From NCBI GenBank assembly GCA_016165875.1, contig JABBOT010000001.1:13522330-13586329 (forward strand): a DNA stretch of 64,000 bases, in the 5' to 3' direction. The stretch is from Acanthopleura granulata (Eukaryota; Mollusca; Polyplacophora; Chitonida; Chitonidae). A program made the translations under genes and the position numbers. Shown here piece by piece: positions 38,628-49,877 of the stretch; the first letter of the stretch is position 1; each line of letters begins with the position of its first letter. The notes beneath the pieces are model-generated. The model ran no database searches and was not told where the DNA came from. It saw only the letters and a list, made by a program, of their open reading frames with translations.

Positions 38628-41600
38628 CTTTAAACTGGGAGGAGTAATACCCCCGTCCATAAACACAGTATCGATGCACAATGCACATATACTATGTACT
38701 AAAAGTCTGGGCATCAGCGACATCACCACGTCTTGGCAGTGCAAGATCTGAGTTCTCCAACATTTCAAATAACTGTGTTCTCTCATAAGACTTACGTTAC
38801 CAGAGATTTACATCTTCCAGACTGTAACAGAGGGTGTTTTATTTTAGCTGTTAGACTTGCTGGTACCGTGTGTCTCGTTTCAGATCATCATGTACGTATG
38901 TGTCGCATACACACAGATAAGTGTCATAAATTAGGTTCAGAATTAGGTTCATTGGCGGTCACAATTACCAATTTCTTACATTAAAATTAGTTTGTGAAAG
39001 ATGACTAGAATGGTGTTAAAATATGAATAAAAGTGTAACTTGCCCGAAGGAAAATTAATTTTATTTTTTAAGCATTTGGGAATGTATAAGGTTTTTGTAG
39101 CTGTATCGCCGGTGACGTCATATTGTTTCCAATTCACTAGTGTCTCACGTATGAATAAAAACCAGTCTGAAGTCTTTCAAAATGAACCAGTATCGAAACT
39201 TCCCAATAGCATCACTCTGAAGAATAGTTACTTTTTGAAAAATAATAAAACTGGTCAAAATATAACAAATCAAATGATTCATGTCTTCACACAAACATAG
39301 GTGTATCCTGGGAAAATTTTAATGGCTATCCATACCATTTTCATCCTCATTTAATATCCTCAAAAATCGAACAAAACTGAGCTCCAGCTTCATAACCACA
39401 CGACGGTTGATAAAAGGTGCAAGCTTGATTTATTGAAATTCAATAACATTTGACAACTGCCGTATGATTAAGTGTAGTCTTCAACACCATCGTAGGACCT
39501 CCAAGACCAGGGTTAGGCTATTGGTCCACAGGACTGAATGGGCTTCACAACAATCCAGGTATTCAAGCAGTTGACGTCAACTCCGAGAGTCGTGAAAGGA
39601 ATAGCTACAGCCAGTCTGAGTTAGTACATGGCCTACCCAGAATTATAGCCACTTAGCCAACATCTGTTTCTCCAGCACATTGCCTGTAAAGAGAAAAATG
39701 AAGCCCGTTAACAATGGTTATGTTTCATTGTTTTCAGCACCGTGCATTCAGTCCTGCTTAGACAACACGTGCTCAGTCTGGCCATACGGTTTACACTCAT
39801 CCAAAACGACAACTCTCACAGACATAGGATACAGCATCTTTCTCTGGGTGGTAGCCATTTTGCACCACGGTATATATGGCTATTTATATAACCAAATTTA
39901 GGCACAAAGACTGCTATTTAAGACAGAAATGTTGGGCATAGTAGCTAGAACTTAGATGAAAGAGTACCATCTCCTTGGTGCCCCAAGAAGCGAACCTGAT
40001 TTATGTCGTCTCGGGACTTGCAATCACAGCTATGCATAGAATCCCAACGCAAACGTGTAAATCACGCCAAGATTCTGACTAACCAAATAGTGTCCCTGCA
40101 CTCGAGAATGATTTGTTATTGATTCGCCAGATCATAATCTGTTCTGTTAAGTGTCATTTACGGGTTCTTCAGAGCTCGGCTGATCATGTTGGCTGTCAAC
40201 AATTCAAACAACTCGGTGTGCATGGTGTGTTGGCCAAAAGGGCAAAAATTAGTGCAAGATTTACGACTCCATAAATCCGCTGGCAGAAATCATACCCTTT
40301 GATAAAGAATTTGCAGTAGCAGCTGTAATCCAAGCCCGTTCCAATCAGTGTCGCTTCATCCAGGTGATCTGAACAAATGTCTGCACAATAGCTACAAGGC
40401 ATGAGGGACGAACAGACTCGCCCAAGCGCAACTAATTTATGTGATCGAAAAGATGAAAAAATTGCCAGGAAAGAAAATATGAATAAATAAAAAGGTAAAC
40501 TCGGTAAAATGTGGTCTCAAATGTGTGAGAACGAGAAATAGTTCAAATTCGACATGAATTGCGGAATGACGTCGGAAGTTGTTATGAGGGTTATAAGGCT
40601 ACGACAGAGACTATTTACATCACTATTTATATCGTTTAACACTAATTTTCTACTGCATTAATCATGAAATACTACTATTTTTTCTTGATGAGGTATTACA
40701 ACAAAATCTAAGCTAAAATTTATTTAAAAAATCCGTATATTAATTTTAATGTATTTAATTATTCTGCATACTCTGTAAGCAACAATTGTTTTTTTTTAAA
40801 TGTTATCTATTTTGTTGCCCGAAATTTAACACACGATTCATAATTTAAAAAATTTGACCGATAAAACTGGAAATGCACATTCACGTATCACGTGATCGTT
40901 GGTAGCGATCAATTGGTTTCCTGTAAGAAAAAGTACCTCCCCCGTTTAATTATCTGCAACAATATACCTGGCTACGTGGCCAGGTAAGACTGCGCCAGGT
41001 TTAGATAAACGGATGGAGTGAGGAACAGCAATTCTATCACGCTAAATGGGTAGTTACCTAGATTTACATCATGATACATTTAAACCAAGCCCACTCTCCG
41101 TTTTCGCTCTGCAAAGAGGTATTATGTAATACAGGCAGACGCGGCTTATCACCGCAAAACTTCCACACTGATGAATATGAACTATACGTAACGCTTCAGG
41201 TTTGTTTCCCTCGCGGCGACAACATTACCTTTGAACCTTTCAAGATTCGTAATGGGTCAGAACCTAAGTTAACACTCCGCATAAGTTTTCGGCTTCATTG
41301 CTGAGTGATCGATGTATCGATTAAGTACTCAGTTACTCAATTAGTGCCTGTTGTTAATATAACCCGTATATATTTGTAATAGAGTGGATGGAAACGGCAA
41401 GACTATCGAGAGTATTTAGTTTCTCACCTAACACAGTGGCGACGGCGATTTCCTTTCGTTCACCTGGTCTCGAGGTGTGGCGAGTTTCCTCCGCGGCCAT
41501 GCTGCGTTTCTATCACCAAAAACAGTGCGTTGTGGGCATATGTTTTGTTCCACAATGTCAGAATTTGTCAAACGTTTTGGCTTTCACTTTTGTGTTGATA

Positions 41601-44600
41601 ATGGAACACGTATAACGCATTCCGGAAATTACCGTAATATTTGCTGGGCAGTGAAAAAATGTTTGCCTCATTTCTCCTGTGGCACTATCCATTGTGATTT
41701 TTCTCTCTCTGTGCCTCTTTTATTTCCTTATTCAGGCCGTAAAAATATGGGAAACAGGTACCATGTTGAAAAGTCCGTGCGTTTATCACACCAACTCCTG
41801 TAGTTCAACCACCATGGACGCTTTAGGGTAAAACACGCAAACATGAGATCTGTGTGGGGTTCACATATTATTTTTACACGATGATATTACGTCCATTAAA
41901 ATTTTACAGTGAAAACACTTGGCAGCTTGTTGTCAGGCTTTTCTACCTGTAATTTTACTGTAGTCCTAAATTAAACAACTTCACGTCCCTGTTACACAGC
42001 TTTAGAAAAAGGTTTGCTACTTCCATTGGTCCTGCAGAAGTTTGTCTCCTTGGTTTGACACAAGAGTGTTTGCATTAATTAACTAAACGACACAGAAAGT
42101 GGCGTGGCATTCAACTACAGGCACCTCACAATGGACGTAGTAGGCGATTTCGCCGGCAAACCACATGCGTGTGAAGAATACGCGCAACTTACTCTACAGG
42201 CTTACTAATTCCCACGTTTGTCTAAAAGAACAAGTGGTGACCTGATTCACGATTGCACTTTCAACACAGGCCTTAAATCAATGAAGAAATTTAGCAATTT
42301 TCTGCCTCTATTTAATCAGGACTTCAAATTTGTCCTGAAATTCAACGCTGTAGTTAGCCTTTCAGTCAGATTCGAAGAAATGTTGATGGATATTTATCCG
42401 ACAAGCTCAATTTTTCAGGCATAATTCGAGAACGGGTCAGCATTAGTTTAATTGGCCAACATATACATTGCCGAACTTTTAATGACAATCATCGAAAAAT
42501 TTGGATTTAGAATTGAAAAGAGAAACTGTTGTAAACAACTTCTCGTACCCCTTATTGCTCAGTCAGCTCCACAACAGGTCGGGACAAAGCTTGCCTACCA
42601 ATCATGGCTCTTCGATTACCTGGTGAAGGGGCCTAAACCAGACACTTGTCTAAAGCTTACGGCAAAAGAGTAGTCAAGCGCGACGCAAGAGTGACAATAG
42701 CTAGCTTTCGGTGTTCGTTTCAGCAGGTAGCCAAAGATACTTTATTTGATTTTGGGAATGGAAACACAGATACCATGTAATGTGTAGTGTACTCTTGGTG
42801 AACGACAATGTTTGCGAGGTGAAAGAAAAATCACTACTTGCAACTGACATGTTATTTGAAATAATATCTGAAGCAATGATCTGACTCCTTTGCTTTCATA
42901 TATCTTCCCCCTCTGGATTGTTAAAGCAAGTAGACTCTCTTGCAGTGGAGGATCGCTCACATAATAACGTTTTCATTTGAGCACAATTCAAGAACTTGGC
43001 ATTGACGGAATAGGGTCAGTCGTAAATGCAAACAGAGGTTAAGGGTCAATTCCATTCCCTGAGCCTTGTCAAGGACTTGTGTACCATCAAGTGCCATTAG
43101 CAGATATTAAGTAAGGTTTTCTATTGGTGTACAAAGAAAAGCTAATCAGAGATGCTGTAGGAATGAGGAAACTGAGAGTCTCTGAGAGTTTTAACATTGA
43201 CAAATCCTTAAAATACTGCCTAGATTACATTGAAACACCTTCAATCTTTATTTGTCTCCACAATTGTTTGGCACAAAGTAACCCCTTTGAGACTAAGGAA
43301 GGGTAAATGAGTAATGGCTTATTTGAATTCTAAATAACCAACCACTGATACGGCGATTTAACATCAGTTTACGTTTGAAATCAGCATGTTTTTGCAAAGG
43401 TAAAAAGTTTTCTAGCGAGTAGCCAGAGCAGGCCAATTAAGACTGATCCAAACTGGTCAAAGCTTTTCATATGCAGGGCACATGACTTATATCGTCATAC
43501 GATTCTTAGGTTGCGAAAGACAAAAGCCTATATTTTGCTAAATATCTGGCCGTTTTTTTTTTTGGAATTTCAAGGAATTGCGTCCAAAATTATAGTATTC
43601 GCTATACAAGTTTGAATGAATAAATGTGAATGACATTCATATAATTCGTATTTCTAAATAATTACTCCTTCTTTGATAAACTGCACTGGTACAGCCACCT
43701 ATGATCCACAAACACTGTCAGGGTATAGGCGTGTCTGACCCGCGAGTTAGTCGCTTATTTCCTGGCATACAAGTTAACAGAATAAATCAATGAAACGCTG
43801 CCATACCATGTCAGCTGGTTTTATTACAGGACACGGCCCCAACTAAAAAAGCCTGGTTCCAACATTTTTTTCAGCAACTTTACATTGTAGATGTTACTCA
43901 CCGTAAGCTTTTATAGGTTGCTTGCTTATACAGCCCTCTGCCAACTGAATTCGCCTTTTGTTTAGGTCAAAAATTCAAAAAATTATTAATTGTCTTAATC
44001 ATTAAAACCAAGGACATGAATCATGTGGCCTGGGCACATTGTCAGCATTCTGCAGCAACAGTTGTACAATTCAAGCATTTAGCACAATGCGCAATCAATC
44101 TTCCAAGGTGATGAATTATGCAACGTCTTGGCCGATATCACCATCAAAGAGCTTTGAAGCTCTTTTTTGAAGAAGGTCTTTTTGAAGATGTATTTTACTT
44201 CATTTGCACATAAAAATAGCTCCTTGCCCATATTCAGCTGCGAGAGAGTTTTTAATATGTTTGAAGAGCAAGTCATTGATTGCGGAATAAGTTTCTCATC
44301 TGCACACAAAATCCTGTCTGAATTTTTTAATTTTGCTTTGTTTAAAATCTGTGAACATACAAACTTGGGGCAGTCACCATTTTTTGGCCCATGTTCTAAA
44401 CACCCAGATTTTGAAAAGTCTGGATAGGATAAGGATAAAGCAATTGGATACATTCATCCTCTTACAATACGAACCCTTCGTGTCGAAACTGACTACTAAA
44501 CCGATAACTATTAAGGTATTTTTGTCAACGGCTTTGATATATAACCCCAGTATTGAACCAGTTACCAGCACGTGTCGATGGAAAATGCACGTGAATACTG

Positions 44601-45710
44601 GGGTTGCCCTCGCCTTTTGCACTATCTCCAGGTTTGACGCCATTTGTAAGCCATTTGCACTAACTCCAGGCTTGACGCCATTTGGAAGCCCTTTACACTA
44701 TCTCCAGGCTTGACGCCATTTGGAAGCCCTTTGCACTATCTCCAGGCTTGACGCCATTTGGAAGCCCTTTACACTATCTCCAGGCTTGACGCCATTTGGA
44801 AGCCATTTGCACTATCTCCAGGCTTGACGCCATTTGGAAGCCATTTGCACTATCTCCAGGCTTAACGCCATTTGGAAGCCCTTTGCACTATCTCCAGGCT
44901 TATCGCCATTTGGAAGCCCTTTGCACTATCTCCAGGCTTAACGCCATTTGGAAGCCATGGAAAAGCATTTGTATGTTTTCTGCCACATTATTTTCACCTC
45001 CCGTTCTTTGCAGTCAACGAGTTATGTCGGCATCGAAAACCTTGAGTGTTAAACTTGTCCACTTCATCTCTGGAGTGCGCAGGGAGAAGTCAAATCTTGA
45101 AACAGCAATATCGGTTGTTGTGGGCCTTAGCTGGGTTCAGACCATACGCCGAAGTTTTGTCTGTAAAGAATATAGCATCATGTTTAAATAGATTTTTGGA
45201 TTTAGTTTGGCAGCAAGATTCAGCTGTTTGAGACACCCCAGGAATGTTATAATCGGGTTTAGTTAAGCGAGTGGGGAGGGAAGACAGGAGAAGAGACATC
45301 GGCCCGAATGTTGGCTGTCCACTTTGTCAAATTGCACTGACAGATTGAAGAGTTATGGAATTAATGTTGTTCGCTAAGATGAAAGGAATCCGTTACAAGT
45401 AGCATTATGTGCCGAATATATTTGAGAAGGAACTAATACCCTGTTATTTAATAAGCTATTGTTGTCATGCTTCACTAAATGTTCGATAGTGGCAACATTG
45501 CAACGGCTGCCCTGGCTGTAAAACTGAAAATATTGGCAGTTAGGAAAATGTTCACTCAAATAAAGAGCGGAAACCGTTGGCCTTATTGACTTGAGTCCGT
45601 CACATAAAGGATATACTGTGATCAATCAGATTACCTCACACATCACTACCTCCTTGGTTTCTTCTGTTCCTAGCGCTATTTAAAGGCTTTAGGCGCTAGA
45701 AATGGATGCT
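38628..45710. repeat. Macrosatellite copy 6, right-terminal and truncated
   Basis: Last copy. TGACGTCA sites at 39,113 and 39,572 and the block near 39,655 ('CTTAGCCAACATCTG') match copies 1-4. Unit sequence equivalent to about 2200-2650 and 3180-3900 of copy 1 is missing. A 38-bp tandem expansion lies at 44,626-44,957. Similarity to the unit stops at about 45,710, which corresponds to about 7190 in copy 1, so the copy is about 330 bp short of a full period. What follows is a pair of SINEs and then unrelated sequence. The 124-codon minus-strand open frame at 44,079-44,453 is broken by indels in copies 3 and 5. Confidence 0.82.
44626..44957. repeat. 38-bp minisatellite private to copy 6 (8.7 repeats)
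   Basis: Repeats start at 44,626, 44,664, 44,702 and so on every 38 bases to 44,930 without any indel. The motif is CTCCAGGCTTGACGCCATTT followed by GGAAGCCCTTTGCACTAT, with few substitutions. Copies 1, 4 and 5 hold a single version of this stretch (copy 1 near 6360, with CTGCTTAACGTCTTTTAGAA), so the array was made by local amplification of unit sequence. Confidence 0.93.
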
Positions 45711-45829
45711 GTCGCTGTGAATTCAAGTTCAACTATCGTCTTACCCGGTTTCTTTTCAAAATAATGTTTGCCCTCATCGTATAAGTGAAATATCCTTAGG
45801 GTAGGCGTAAAACACCAGTCAAATAATTC
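45711..45829 (+). mobile_element. Degenerate SINE fragment, family 1, at array end
   Basis: GTCGCTGTGAATTCAAGTTC, TTTCTTTTCAAAATAATGTT and GTATAAGTGAAATATCCTTA correspond to the middle and 3' part of family 1, ending with the GTAAAACACCAGTCAAATAA tail junction. The 5' head is missing. It directly follows the last recognisable unit sequence. Confidence 0.7.
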
Positions 45830-46010
45830 AATATTTATTTATTTATCTGATTGGTGTTTTACGCCGTACTCAAGAATATTTCACTTATACGAAGGCGACC
45901 AGCACTATGGTGGAAGGAAACCGGGCAGAGCGGCCGGAGAGGAAGCCAGCATGAGCTGGTCTTGAACTCACAGCGACCGTATTGGTGGCAGGCTTCTTGC
46001 CATTGTGCAT
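45830..46010 (-). mobile_element. SINE, family 1, minus strand, tail-to-tail with its neighbour
   Basis: Begins with the reverse-complement tail TATTTATTTATCTGATTGGT and continues through CCAGCACTATGGTGGAAGG and GAGGAAGCCAGCATGAGCTG. An internal stretch around CCCGGGGGAAACCCACGACC of the family is deleted. The tRNA-like head is lost after about 46,010, where a C-rich and A-rich run follows. Confidence 0.85.
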
Positions 46011-46274
46011 ATCCAGTTTCCTCCTCCACCCCCCCCCCCAAAAAAAATCTAACTTTGCAAAAATCAAATGAAAGTAAATATATTTTAAAAATGCCATTGT
46101 TCCTCAGCCGGAACTACATACAGGGCAGAGCAAGTAGCCATGTCTTTTTTCTGGGCCGTTAATTCTCTTGACTGTAATTGGAGAATCATATCGCTTCCCA
46201 CAGCTTACTTCTCCCTCTGACTGTTTAAGAGGTTTTGGCTATTTAAATATGGCTCCTCTTACGCCCTCAAAGTA

Positions 46275-46495
46275 CTAAACACTGTGTCACTTCTCTGAAA
46301 CTAGGTACACGTAACCTGCAGCGCACAAAATGCTGTGTCAGTCATGTCATAAAAGTACAAAGCACTGTGTCGCGTCTATGATTGTACACACAACATACTG
46401 TTGGCATCACATTCCATCAAGTCTCAAGAGACTGTGTCATTCCTATGAAACCATGCATCACGCGCTATCAAGGCACAATATACTGTGTCACTCCA
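46275..46495. repeat. Degenerate interspersed ACTGTGTCA repeats
   Basis: The heptamer CTGTGTC occurs at 46,282, 46,333, 46,364, 46,432 and 46,483, with a variant CTGTTGG at 46,397. Wider similarity is visible between the segments starting at 46,281 and 46,431 (ACTGTGTCAYTYC, then GAAAC and a GCACAA before the next heptamer), giving an underlying repeat of about 51 bp. No function can be assigned. Confidence 0.5.
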
Positions 46496-49440
46496 AGGAT
46501 CTCGTCCACGTAAGGAAAAATTCTGTACTGTTCATCCGAGGGATTGGATAGGTTCTTGCAAGGTTCCTGGAAAACGAATTGCTACGCTGGTTCAAATACA
46601 AATTTTACAGGGGAAAGAAATTGTATGAGCGAAGTACCCTGCACAAAATTTGTTTACCTGACAGCAGAACAAGCTATTTTGTGTAATTCATGGAGAGTTT
46701 CTTGTCGTTAACAAATCTTAGGCTATTACGAGAATTTGATTCCTTGGTTCACATCTCAGCATCATTTAATTGCTTTACAGGCATTTCTGGGAAAAGGTAA
46801 AATGTCGCATATCTTGATTCTGGAATTTAACAAAAAAGCTTCCTGGAGACGCAACGGAAGAGAGTAGTGGAAATCTCCATATCGGGCGAATTATCTGGGA
46901 CCTGGTGTACTAAGAGCAATTACACAGATATGGGAATCTGGCTACATAATAGAGCTAACCCAGGTCAAGGAGGGGGTCGAGGCCTGTGTTTAGTTCTATC
47001 GGTAAGTGGACAGAACTAATAGTCCTGGGGGGTTAGTCTGGTGCCTGTGTTGATGACGGTTGATGCCTTTGGAAAGGGTTAATATTATGATAGATCTACG
47101 TTCCCCCTTCATTAGAAAACATTTTTGGCTGCGCTAAACAGCTCCATGAGTCGTTCTTTCTTTTTGTCAGTCTGGGACTGGGCCATTCAGTAAAGGAGCG
47201 CTTTCAAATTGTCATCGCTTTTCCCTCATTTCGCCTTAGGAGGATCCTAAAATGGAAGGCACAGATAGGTCGACCTAATTGTGAAATAGGCCAAACTAAG
47301 TCATCCAATGAAATCTCTTAATATCACTTCATCAGTCGAACGTGATACATATATTTGAACTGAACATGGATTACCCACCAAAAATGAGTCAACGGTACAA
47401 CAATGTTAACGAAAAGTGAAACAGAACGTTGACTTTCTGTGGAAAGTGGCAGCAATTTTGGATTTACTCTTGCTGTCTTTTTTGTAATGGCATGATTTGT
47501 TCAAACGAACGTAGTAGCAATTTTGAAATTATACTTGTTTTTTATTTCATTGGATAACTGGTTAAAACGTCTTTAATACATGAAGCTTAATTGTCTAGGG
47601 TGTAAACAAACTTCCCTCAGACCAATGCCGGATCCGAGCTGGAATTGAGTATCTTCATGACCTCGTTTGTGGAAAATCATCGGCACGAGCGTTGCGGTTT
47701 ATCAAAACCTCATCTCTTATTACCTTTAACTGATGTAGACTGCTCAACGGTGGTTTACTAAATGCACTCTGTGTGAACAGTTTAGCCACTCCGACAGCCA
47801 CGCCGATTTCATTTGCCTGTCATGACATTCAGAGGGCAGGTTGATAGCTACCTTGGACACCCTCGTTTGTCTGGCGATACCAGAAGTCCAGAATACCAGA
47901 GTACACCGTGCTTCAAAAATAGGACGTAGTTGAATTCTGATTGGCTTATTAGGTTTTGAACTTGCGCTTCTTTACAATATTGAGATGGGAGTGTGTTGTT
48001 GTTGTACTTGGAACATTTTGACTGATCCGTAGCAGGGCTGTTCAAAGGCAAGTAGCGCGAGAGGGTATAATATTTTATTGTCAGTGTAAGTTGAAAACAT
48101 TTTACCATCTAGAAAATTTTAAACTGTTTATAAAGAGTTATTTCTATGTAACAAAAGAAAAGTCCGGCGTCTAACATGTCATTGTTGATTAATGTAATAT
48201 TCATTTAGGATATTCATTAATACATTTGTCAAGTATTTTACCCAACTTGTGGTAGTCTCTGAGAATATGGCATTGCCACCAGTTTTAATCCCCGTAAAAT
48301 ATGCATGAGAAGGATAGCAATAAGCCTACATACCATGAACACATGGCTATGGTATAATGTCGCATGTTAAATTGGAGTGCGGGCAAACTAAGGACGAGCT
48401 TAAAATACCTCGTGGCTGTGATCAGTATTTGATATTTAAGAGGAATATTTGACTATTTTTCCCGCTGATATTTATAAAGCAGTAATCCGGCTATAGGAAT
48501 GGAAATTGTCAGCGTAAAATCGTTGAGAAGTCTCTCCACAGCTTTCCAGTGAATGGAGATGTTGGGTTTAAGGTGTGGCACGTTTGCAGCATAGGTCCAT
48601 AGACGACCTGGAATAAAGCACTTGCCTGTTTGCTGAAACAGGTTTTCTTCCGTCTGTTGAAAATAATTATCTCTTGAATATGATAAATGTCACGACCGGA
48701 CGCAGGCTATAGATATAGATCATTATATACTAGTAATGGGATAGTAACCGGCGTCATTGATTTCTGTCGTTTGTTTGTCCTCTCGCTGCTGGAGGATGAG
48801 TCGGCATCAGGAGTATGTAATAGAAATCAAACAACCCATTCTTATAGCTTTCATCGAGATTTATTAGTTCTAACAATGAAGTTAAATATATATGCGTTTG
48901 AAAATGTCATTGACTTTAAATGTTTAGAAAAACGGTTCAAAAGGGCTGTATTGCTATTTTGAAACTTTTTTCAAACCTCTCAAAATGACAGTATTACTAT
49001 ACTCCTATTGTGGTATTTCATTTCCTTAATGTATCTTGATTAAATGGCTATAACCAGAAACTGCTTTTAGCTTTAATAGATTTTGAGAAACTATTTTTCA
49101 GGATCACTAGTGAACCTTTCATTGCATAATGTTTCAGTGAATATATTGGGTTCGATGTTTGGGTGTCCTCTTTGCTCAGTGCCAGGTTAAAATGCAGTGC
49201 CTACTTTCGCCGCTGGTATTTTAAATTTCACTTCACGGTTTCCTTGTTTAAACATCTTCACGCCGCGATATGAGTGCAATTCTTCAAATTTGCATTTCTA
49301 CACTTTTTACTTAACACCTTACATTAGGAGGGATACATACACATAGAGATAAGCTGTCAGAATTGAACTCTATGAGAATGATGACCTACCCGGTATTTTC
49401 GGCACGATGTCTCAATTAAGTCATGAGAACAAGTTTGTAC
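46496..49440. other. Intergenic sequence with one half of an old duplication
   Basis: No gene is recognised. The segment at about 46,845-46,925 (AAGCTTCCTGGAGACGCAAC...) matches about 51,180-51,275 (AACTTCCTGGAAACGCCAAG...), and 48,420-48,715 (GTTTGCTGAAACAGGTTTTC, then AATAATTATCTCTTGAATAT and GTCACGACC) matches 52,060-52,345. Open frames here (up to 91 codons) lack supporting features. Confidence 0.5.
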
Positions 49441-49444
49441 CTGT

Positions 49445-49877
49445 GGCTTTAAGCGAACAACCGCGAGGCTATAAGAGAGCAACAGCGTGACTGTAAGCGA
49501 GGGTGGTTTGGTGGTTAGAGTGTCCTCCTCGAGATCGGGAGCTCCGCGATCAGCCCCGATCGGGCCATGCCGCTTAACACTCCGAAGGACTGGTCGGCCC
49601 GGTGTCAGTATAATGTGACTGTATGGGTAGGGTGTCATGTCTGGTGTCTTCGGCATGATGTTCCAATGACTGCAGCACTTTGGCGGCATGGACTCGCCCT
49701 GCCACAAGAAGTTTATATCCACTTTAACCCCAGCATATATACATACATACTATAAGCAAGCAACCACATGGCTATAAGTGTACAACAGCGTGACTAGAAC
49801 TGAGCAATAGGGTGAGTATAATCGAGCAACCGCATGGTTATAAGTGAGCACCTGCGAGGCTATAAGCAGGCACTATA
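49445..49877. repeat. Minisatellite of a 20-odd-bp motif, split by a SINE
   Basis: Diverged repeats of a motif close to GAGCAACCGCATGGCTATAAG occur on both sides of a family 2 SINE: 49,452-49,500 on the left and 49,751-49,877 on the right. Variants include CAACAGCGTGACT and CACCTGCGAGGCTATAAGC. Confidence 0.7.
49501..49750 (+). mobile_element. tRNA-derived SINE, family 2
   Basis: The head GGTTTGGTGGTTAGAGTGTC has a box-A-like element; the body contains GGCCCGGTGTCAGTATAATG and CTTCGGCATGATGTTCCAAT, then CTGCCACAAGAAG and an ATACATACATAC tail. The body is shared with the SINE at 62,415 but not with family 1. Flanks CTGTAAGCGAG and CTATAAGCAAG may be the target duplication, but they also belong to the host minisatellite. 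Confidence 0.82.

Noticed and set aside
44079..44453. 124-codon minus-strand open frame in copy 6
   Set aside because: Copies 3 and 5 carry indels that are not multiples of three relative to it, so there is no sign of selection on a protein.
44626..44957. Possible CRISPR-like array
   Set aside because: The 38-bp units are directly adjacent with no unique spacers, and the context is eukaryotic.
1..45710. Ribosomal, histone or small nuclear RNA gene cluster as explanation of the tandem units
   Set aside because: I see no histone-like frame and no sequence recognisable as 5S, 18S, 28S or U-RNA genes in any unit.
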